Source: Gonocerus acuteangulatus
Lineage: Eukaryota; Arthropoda; Insecta; Hemiptera; Coreidae
Direction: 5' to 3'
NCBI GenBank assembly: GCA_946811695.1
Contig: OX328123.1
Location: 123,925,896-123,989,895, forward strand
DNA: 64,000 nucleotides
This document shows positions 57,564 to 64,000 of the stretch, one piece after another (position 1 is the stretch's first letter; every line of letters begins with the position of its first letter). Under the pieces are notes generated by a model. The model saw only the letters and a list, made by a program, of their open reading frames with translations, made no database searches and was not told the origin of the DNA. The position numbers were made by a program, and so were the translations under genes.

Positions 57564-57967
57564 TAAAGCAGGCCATTCACGTTCCGATTTCCTGTACGAC
57601 TATTGGACCGACTTCCGAAGTTGGACCACTAGTCGGGTCGTGAATGGGTTTGTCGGATTTTTTGGAAGTCTAGTTGGACTAGTCGTAAAATTTAGAGGGA
57701 CGACTCGAAGGTCCGACTCCGACTTGCGACGGAGTTGGAGCGTGAATGGAGTCGGGTCAAAATCGTCCAACTTCGCTCCGTCAGTACTTGTCCTTCGGGC
57801 ATCTTCGGTCTGAACTCGATACATTTTTATGCTCGTCAGCGACGTACACTGCCCTGAAAACAGACAAGGACTAAAGTTGGTTCGCATGTTGGGTGCGAGG
57901 AGTCGACTATCCAACTCGTAGTCCTACTAAGTCGGACTACATATCGGAACGTGAATGGCCTGCGTAA
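57564..57967. mobile_element. PIF/Harbinger-type MITE with TAA target duplication
   Basis: The ends GCAGGCCATTCACGTTCC and its inverse (GGAACGTGAATGGCCTGC) are perfect over at least 21 bp. TAA lies at 57564-57566 and 57965-57967, the 3-bp duplication typical of PIF/Harbinger. The roughly 398-bp element is GC-richer than its surroundings and packed with short words (GTCGGAC, GTCCGAC, TTGGAC, ACTAGTC) in both orientations, which look like subterminal repeats. The 104-codon minus frame inside has no transposase motif. Confidence 0.88.
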
Positions 57968-58393
57968 AACATTTCTACGTTTCAGACCTTATAAATCAGT
58001 AAATTCCCGGTGGTTTAAATGTTTATTTTTCTATGCAATTTTACATACATATACTTTCTTCTTTCTGTAGGGCTTGGGTTTATAATTTTCTATTGTCACG
58101 CATAACCAGAACTCATTCATAAAACATTTTTTTATGAACTAAGTGATCTTATTTAATTTTTTTTAAGGGGTTTAAGACACATTTTTACCGATCAAATCGA
58201 AATTCGGGGGAGGCTGCAGCCCCCTCAGTCCCCTTAAATACGTCCAAGGGGGGAACACGAATGCTCGAAATCCTATAAGCATTCATTGAAAATGTTTGTT
58301 GTCTCATGCACATCTAGGTCCCTTATCATGTAGAGATAAGAAGTTTTCTCGGCTGTGATACAACTTCATCTAGTATGCTTTCCCATTGTCCAC
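57968..58393. other. Unassigned
   Basis: GGGGGAGGCTGCAGCCCCCT near 58205 is a short GC-rich palindrome. No gene. Confidence 0.4.
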
Positions 58394-58604
58394 TTAGAAA
58401 TATCTCGTTACGTTGGCTGCGAATGTCCTCGATACTAGAGTGGACGTGAATCTAGCCATGTCATTAAGGACGATCGTGTCGGTCAGCTGGAAAATACTCG
58501 GAGCAATCGCCTTCACAAGTTTCGGGCAATCAAACAGTTTTGTAGAGTGTTTCAGAAACAAAGATCCATTCGGCTTAATGCTTTTCGGTGACATAACTGT
58601 TTAA
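58394..58604. other. Open on both strands, GC-richer, unassigned
   Basis: Open frames of 63 codons (plus, 58413-58604) and 66 codons (minus, 58394-58594) overlap almost completely. Neither translation (KILGAIAFTSFGQSNSFVE; KLFDCPKLVKAIAPSIFQL) is recognised. It may be a fragment of an old element or of a gene. Confidence 0.25.
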
Positions 58605-59262
58605 AAAATGTATTCCTAAAGAAAATGTAAAATACTGAAATAACTGTGTTATAATGTTCATTATTAATGTTATTTTATTATTATTTGGTCTTCTAGCCAT
58701 CGAGATAACATACGTAAACAATTCAGATTAAGGATTCGACATAGAAATGGGCAAAACGGTTCAAGTCGAAGTGCGGCTCTGAGCGCGCTACTTGAAGGAA
58801 CCGGTTCTTTTACCCGGCTGTTAATAACTGATTCTTAATAAATCCTCAAAAACCAGAACAAAAATAATAATAAAAGAAACATTAGTACATTTTATGGCTT
58901 ATAATACATTTCAAGGACAGTGTATAATTGGAATTCATAAACCTAACGGTGACAGTATATATTGGATAATGTATAACTTTCTATAATGGCAAATTTATAA
59001 CCTTAAGGGTTCTTTTAATTAAAGTTACAAACTAATCATATCTTTAAATTATTAGGATCAAACGATGATATGCAGGAACATTAAGGCAATGATGGCGACT
59101 ACAAATATACTGTACTGACCTAACTCAAGAACACAGGGATATATAAACTTATTTGATGACTATAAGTTGACCTAAAAAAAAAATATTATTATTCCATAAC
59201 CAGGTACCAAGCAAAACCTATTGGTGAACTCTTAATACAAAGCCTCATAATTACAATTACAC
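58605..59262. other. Unassigned; small inverted repeat at 58748-58818
   Basis: GGGCAAAACGGTTCAAGTCG is partly mirrored by GGAACCGGTTCTTTTACCC, possibly a very short hAT-like MITE. The remaining sequence is AT-rich with nothing recognised. Confidence 0.4.
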
Positions 59263-59950
59263 ACGTCCTCTTGTCTGGGTCCCTTCTCACCGCGATATTG
59301 AAGGCAGATGAGGTGGCGAACTCTGCCAGAGGAGAGGTTGAAGTGATCATATTTAATCAGAAAGCTACAGAAATAAAATATTATGTCAAGCAGATAATAT
59401 TTCTCCAGCGAACTGAAGATTGGTTTAAACTAAACAATAATATAAGGAAAAGTAAAGAAGAAGCAAAGCAATGGACATCATCAGACCGGCAAAATGAAGT
59501 GATGCTCACATGACTGCGGATCGGCCACATCAAATTGACCCACACGCACTTTCTGCGTAGCTTACATCCAATGACATGCTCACATGACTGCGGATCGGCC
59601 ACATCAAATTGACCCACACGCACTTTCTGCGTAGCTTACATCCAATGACATGCTCACATGACTGCGGATCGGCCACATCAAATTGACCCAAACGCACTTT
59701 CTGCGTGGATTACATCCAATGACATGCTCACATGACTGCGGATCGGCCACATCAAATTGACCTACACGCACTTTCTGCGTAGCTTACATCCAATGACATC
59801 CTCACATGACTGCGGATCGGCCACATCAAATTGATCCACACGCACTTTCTGCGTGGATTACATCCAATGACACGTACACTTGCCAAGACATTGTTACTGT
59901 CCAACATATCCAATATCACTGACCAGTTTTCCAAAAAGAAGCCCTTACAG
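59263..59950 (+). pseudogene. LINE relic with RNase H and C-terminal motifs, internally amplified
   Basis: LVWVPSHRDIEG (59270 on) matches the WVPSHVGIxGNE motif at the end of the RNase H domain. About 230 bases later, after DRQNEVMLT, come LRIGHIKLTHTHFLRSLHPM and TC, matching the LTRLRIGHxRLTHxxLL block that follows RNase H in I-group LINEs. That block is repeated five times as a 74-bp array. After the array TYTCQDIVTVQHI resembles the terminal zinc-binding block. Frame changes make it inactive. The RNase H domain favours an I-like clade over Jockey. Confidence 0.75.
59504..59873. repeat. 74-bp tandem array, five units, derived from LINE sequence
   Basis: Units start at 59504, 59578, 59652, 59726 and 59800, each beginning (G/C)CTCACATGACTGCGGATC with few differences (AGCTTACAT against GGATTACAT). 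Because 74 is not a multiple of three, each unit shifts the old reading frame, so the array expanded after the LINE died. Confidence 0.97.
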
Positions 59951-60834
59951 TCATAAAGAAGCACCAAAGGACATATTCGATATTACACAGATGAGTACTA
60001 GTAATAAATTACAAATGTAAGCAAAAAATAAAAAATCACTGGCCTCCCAATGACTTCTTAAGTACAAGCAGAAATTTAAAATTAAATAAAATAAATTATC
60101 TTGATTGATTTTCATCATACCTTATATTTTCATAAATATAGTTAATTGCCAAATTATTTATTTTTTGTTATATGTTTGTGTAAATTTAACGTACTGAACC
60201 TATTTATTTATTTATTATTATTAACCCTATTTTTAGTAGTTTATTTTTATAAATTTTAATTAATCATTTTTAATTAAAAATTGATAATGTTTTATGAATC
60301 AATTACTTGGGTGTTAACGAAGTCAAGTAAGTGTTTACTCTACATTGATTAATCGGTAAGAGCGGTTTTGTCTACATAGTTTTTTAAAATAATTTTTACT
60401 TGTTGTTTAATTTTTTTTTTTTATAAATTCATTGATTTATAAATATCAATAAACCTAAAATATCGGATATAGGAGTAGTAAGCATCTTTGACAAGCCCAT
60501 GAAAATAGATTAGTTTTGGACCCTTTATTCTGCTTCGTGTGGAGTAATTAAAATTGGGAAACTTCCGTTTAAATCGATGACATCCTCCGATGAACTGGCA
60601 GGATTTCGCCCTTGCGTCCTGTCACGGCGCAAGTCAGTCGGAAATTGGAATCCTGACTGAGTGTCCTTCGCCCGCTCGTCTTATTCCTTACAAATCGGGA
60701 AAAATACACGGTTAATCGCAATTAGACGCTGTTTAATCCTTATTTCTCTATATTGTTTTGCTTATTTTCATAGAACACCAATATCATTAGAGTCAAGGGT
60801 TATGTAAGCAGTTTCGTTATTCAAAACCCAAAAA
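59951..60834. other. Unassigned AT-rich stretch with a GC-richer patch at 60580-60690
   Basis: The patch (GATGAACTGGCAGGATTTCG, TCCTGTCACGGCGCAAGTCA) stands out in composition but I recognise neither a frame nor a repeat. Confidence 0.4.
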
Positions 60835-60912
60835 TATGGAATTAGCCCGGCGATAAAAACCAAATAGTTGATGCGCCGTTAAAAAAAAAAATTAAAAAAA
60901 TTATGGAATTAG
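60835..60912 (+). mobile_element. SINE-A, extreme 5' truncation with 11-bp target duplication
   Basis: TATGGAATTAG lies at 60835-60845 and 60902-60912. Only about 45 bases of SINE separate them (ending GTTGATGCGCCGTT and an A-rich tail). This is one of the shortest recognisable retrotransposition events in the window. Confidence 0.8.
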
Positions 60913-61338
60913 TGATACAATCTTTGCCTCTTCTAATCATTTTTTATTCATTTGTGGGGCCGTTACTAAGATACATCATATAAAACTAAGATTTAAATTC
61001 AATATTTTTAAATATTACCACTAACAATATAAACTACAAATAGACAATTTTCCTCAACTTAAAATTGCAAATATTTGCGAGTTGCACTCATTCAAAAGTG
61101 TTACATTCGTTACATTAGAGAGTTTTTCTGTTTGATTTATTCAGGTTTTTAATGCTTAATTTTTAAAATTGATTTTAGAAATAATATTAATTAGCCAGTA
61201 AACTAAGATACTTGAAATGAAATATAATTCTTGCATTTTAGTCATAGCTCTTTCCGAAAAGAATTCGAAGAGGCCGAGAGAGCAATTTTCACAACTGTAG
61301 AGATTACATTGAAGTAGATGTTTTCATTTTTCCCAAAA
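60913..61338. other. Unassigned AT-rich stretch
   Basis: Nothing recognised. Confidence 0.5.
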
Positions 61339-61959
61339 TCTATAGATATAATAATATTCTAACGGATCGCTGAATGTACATGGAAGATATAAAAAATACT
61401 ATTAGGGGCCTTTATCAACGCTATAGTACCCTAAACAATGATTTTTATCGTTTTTGTCTGTTTCTATGTGCGCGCTAATCTCAGAAACGGCTTATCCGAT
61501 TTAGTTGCGGGTTTCACTAATATATTGTGGTAAGCTTCTCTTAACATTTAGTGTTTGTTTCATGTCTGTCGGCTTAGAACAAAAACAAGTTATGCCAATG
61601 TAAAGAATCGCGTCGAACGCTTCATGAACTATCGTTAACACGATGCAAATCAGAATTTTTGGTTTTTTTCGTCCCAAAACTTAGTATATAGTATTCCCCT
61701 AGCAAATGATTGAACGAGTTCGGTAACCAGCAAAATTGGTTCATCTGGAGCGGGCGGGTTTACTCCGAACCCGAAGTAGTTATTCGCCCATACCGGCCGC
61801 AATTATTGTTGTATTGCAACGAAACTCGGAATTCGTTGTGGACATATAATTAATTAATTAATAGAAACATATATTGTAAAAATAAATTAAATCGGTAAAT
61901 TAGGAGAGGGGGGGGGGTACTCTGGACCCAAATTACCATTTAGCGAATACCAGTCGTAA
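61339..61959 (+). mobile_element. Helitron-like unit without its own 3' end
   Basis: It starts TCTATAGATATAATAATATT and AACGGATCGCTG with an A before it, closely matching the start of the next unit. GCGCTAATCTCAGAAACGGC follows, a phrase common in insect Helitron-like elements. It passes into the repeat shared with 14721-15065 and ends without a CTAG terminus where the next unit begins. Confidence 0.55.
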
Positions 61960-62377
61960 TCTATCAATACATATAATAAAATTCTAACTGATCGCTGTCT
62001 GAACATGGAAGATTTATGGGAACAAATACTATTGAGGGCCTTTGTTAACGCAATAATACCCAAAACAATGATTTTTAGAATTTTTGTCTCTTGTCTGTAT
62101 GTCTGCTGTCTGTGAGAGACTGTATACACACTAGGATTTAACAACTTCTAAGGGATCAGGTCAGTGGCTCTGTCACGTTTTAGCAATCCTACCAGCATTT
62201 ATGCTTGATCCCTGATGGCTATACGTCTAATATTGTGTACAGAGAAGCATTATTTTAAAGTAGACTTTTTTAAATACCCATACGACGGTGTTTATAACCC
62301 ACAATAAACCAAAAGATGCATCCAAAAATTCTGCCCTAAGTCACTACCGACGCGGACAAAGTCGCAGGCACAGCTAG
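61960..62377 (+). mobile_element. Helitron-like non-autonomous element
   Basis: It starts TCTATCAATACATATAATAA after an A and ends AAAGTCGCAGGCACAGCTAG before a T. These are the TC and CTAG ends and A/T insertion context expected of Helitrons. The body contains AACTGATCGCTGTCTG and CAAAACAATGATTTTTAGAA. No helicase is encoded. The end sequence differs from the CACGCCGGGTAACAGCTAG type, so this is a second family. The 85-codon minus frame is incidental. Confidence 0.65.
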
Positions 62378-62966
62378 TATTAACTATATTTACTCCACAA
62401 GCCATAAGCATGTAATGGAAACGGGACGCAGTTTCTGCGAATTGGACTTTTCCCATCTTCTTCTTCTTGGAGCCCGAGTTTTAATATACCCGAAAATTAG
62501 GTGTGAAAAGTTTATGCAATAAACGTTATAGATGCAACCTTGAAGGATAGTTGCACTTGGCGAAGGCTGCAAGTTGGCTGGGATCAGGAGCTGAGACGGC
62601 TGACACGGTTATAAAAGGCTTTAATTTGCACTGCTTAGTCAAGCCAATCCATCTATGAAGTATGCTCAATCATTTGTTTCAAGTCTAGAAAATAGACTTT
62701 TAGCAATAAAAGAAGTCTTAAAAGGCTGAGAATTTATACTTCACGACTCACAGGAACTTGGTGAAAAACAAGTTTAAACAAATTAAAGTCCGACTCGCAG
62801 GAACTGCGTCATGTTAGCGCGATATCTTAACTTATTATTCCGGGGTGATTAGGCAAGCTTGCAACAAGTGTACTTAATATTTTTAAAATTATTAAACCAG
62901 CAGCTCTATGATTAATTAATTATTTATCCATATATTCCACGGTCCGATTTTTTAGCTTAAGTAAAA
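62378..62966. other. Two CGCGCTAA left-end scraps in divergent orientation
   Basis: ACGGGACGCAGTTTCTGCGA then ATTGGACTTTT (about 62421-62451) is an inverted left terminus, and AAAGTCCGACTCGCAGGAAC (62786) a direct one ending at GTTAGCGCGAT. The roughly 335 bases between are unassigned. Confidence 0.6.
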
Positions 62967-63342
62967 GACGGAATCTGGCTTCAGTGGGAAAGAACATGGA
63001 GGGAAACTTCTGATAACAAACTAATGGAAATAAAACGTACCCCCAGGATTTGGAGAACTTCGGTTTGTCTAACCGACAGAAGGAAAGAGGTTGTGTTAGC
63101 CAGGTTGCGAATAGGGCATACAAGGCTTACACAATCTTACCTCATGTCCAAAGATGAACCACCCAAGCTGTGGAGTCCTCCTCACGGTGAAGCACATACT
63201 TACAAAGTGCTTAGCATAACAATTTGAAAGGAACCGATTCAAAATTAATGGCACCTTAGACGAAATTCTAGGGGATTATGCAGAAAAAATCATTAACCTA
63301 TTTAAATTCCAAGATGCTACAAATTTAACAGACAAAATTTAA
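62967..63342 (+). pseudogene. I/Jockey-group LINE ORF2 C-terminus
   Basis: Plus-strand translation gives DGIWLQWERTWRETSDNKLM, RTPRIWRTSVCLTDRRKEVV, LARLRIGHTRLTQSYLMSKD and EPP, then after a frame change CGVLLTVKHILTKC, an in-frame stop, and FKINGTLDEILGDYAEKIIN up to a stop at 63340-63342. The DRR-EVVLxRLRIGHTRLTxSYLM block and the C-HIL-C zinc-binding block are diagnostic of the end of I/Jockey-group proteins. The frame change, the in-frame stop and the missing first cysteine pair make it inactive. Sequence to about 63565, ending in an AAAAC-rich stretch, is probably the 3' UTR and tail. Confidence 0.85.
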
Positions 63343-64000
63343 CATAGAACTGTATTTTGCTGATACACTATATTCTCTAATATCAATCTATAGTAATTGT
63401 AAATGTCCTCTATAATGCAACAAACAATAACATGAATAACTAGTTCTTCCTATTAAAATGGCAACTTTAATACGTTAAGTACCCTCTTGGGTCTTACTTT
63501 CACAGGGTGACCATGACCCATTGTGGTTAATATTGCCCTTAATACAAAACAAAACAAAAACAAATTATTAAACACCTATTCTTGTGAAATCTTAAAGATA
63601 AGTGAGATTCAGGTGCCACTATCTACTAAAAACTTACAGCAGCGGAAATTACTATTTTGGCCACTTCGACTTCTGCTGGGAAATCTCTGTTACTGGCAAA
63701 TAAAACTTCTTTCTCATTTTAAGAATCTCCAATTACTAGGAAATTTATTTTACTGCTAAAATCAATTATAGAAATAATAATATATCATTGCAACACAAAT
63801 GGTATCATTCATGTGGGTTCTATCACACATAGCATTCAAGGGAATGACGAATTATTTTTAGTCAGATGAATCTTGTTGTATATACATGTATATATGTGTG
63901 TGGGGGGGGGGGGGGGGGTACGTGTGTATATGGATATATGATATATATGTGTGTATGTGTGTATTTATATATTTATATATCTTATTTAAGTATAAATGTA
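63343..64000. other. LINE 3' UTR, then AT-rich DNA with G17 and TG/TA repeats
   Basis: The first 220 bases probably belong to the preceding LINE. A run of 17 G lies at 63902-63918 amid TATG and TGTG repeats that continue to the window end. No gene; the 78-codon frame at 63523-63759 starts in the LINE tail. Confidence 0.5.

Noticed and set aside
57600..57914. 104-codon minus-strand frame
   Set aside because: It is contained in a non-coding Harbinger MITE and reflects repeated GTCGGAC words.

Overview
The window is eukaryotic, A+T-rich (about two thirds A+T by eye) and almost entirely repetitive. The mix of non-LTR retrotransposon ends, tRNA-derived SINEs, Helitron-like ends, hAT, PIF/Harbinger and TA-flanked MITEs, and very many (AT)n tracts suggests an animal genome, most likely an arthropod. 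I cannot name the species. There is no operon-like organisation, no rRNA, no CRISPR array and no complete protein-coding gene. Long reading frames in (AT)n tracts (Ile-Tyr repeats) or opposite transposon remnants are not genes.

Layout. 1-3657: a long inverted repeat with nearly identical arms enclosing a SINE and a copy of the commonest local repeat, here called the CGCGCTAA family. 4.4-9 kb: Helitron-like and TACAGGGTG elements, a 365-bp foldback and a second SINE type. 9-10 kb: 3' end of a Jockey-type LINE. 10.5-13.4 kb: Helitron ends, a SINE and an inverted-repeat element. 15.9-26 kb: several CGCGCTAA copies, a Harbinger transposase relic with a 22-bp minisatellite, a textbook hAT MITE, a Helitron, and one open frame (20317-20636) that could be a host exon. 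26-37 kb: mostly unassigned AT-rich DNA with SINE tails, a LINE 3' end nested in a TACAGGGTG element, and a short exon-like segment at 32161-32213. 37-44 kb: MITEs, foldbacks, three SINEs with clear target-site duplications, and the C-terminal part of a LINE that appears to carry a restriction-like endonuclease. 44.9-48.1 kb: CGCGCTAA copies on the minus strand. 50-64 kb: a 58-bp satellite, four further LINE C-terminal relics (one amplified as a 74-bp array), a Harbinger MITE and two adjacent Helitron-like units.

Interpretation. The parts do not form a pathway; this looks like intergenic or intronic DNA shaped by nested insertions. The item least likely to be described already is the CGCGCTAA family: at least seven substantial copies, 0.6-2 kb, a roughly 350-bp internal unit in variable number, an (AT)n microsatellite at a fixed internal position, and one short copy with about 97-bp inverted termini. 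Family names such as SINE-A, FB-1 and CGCGCTAA are labels of convenience, not database names.
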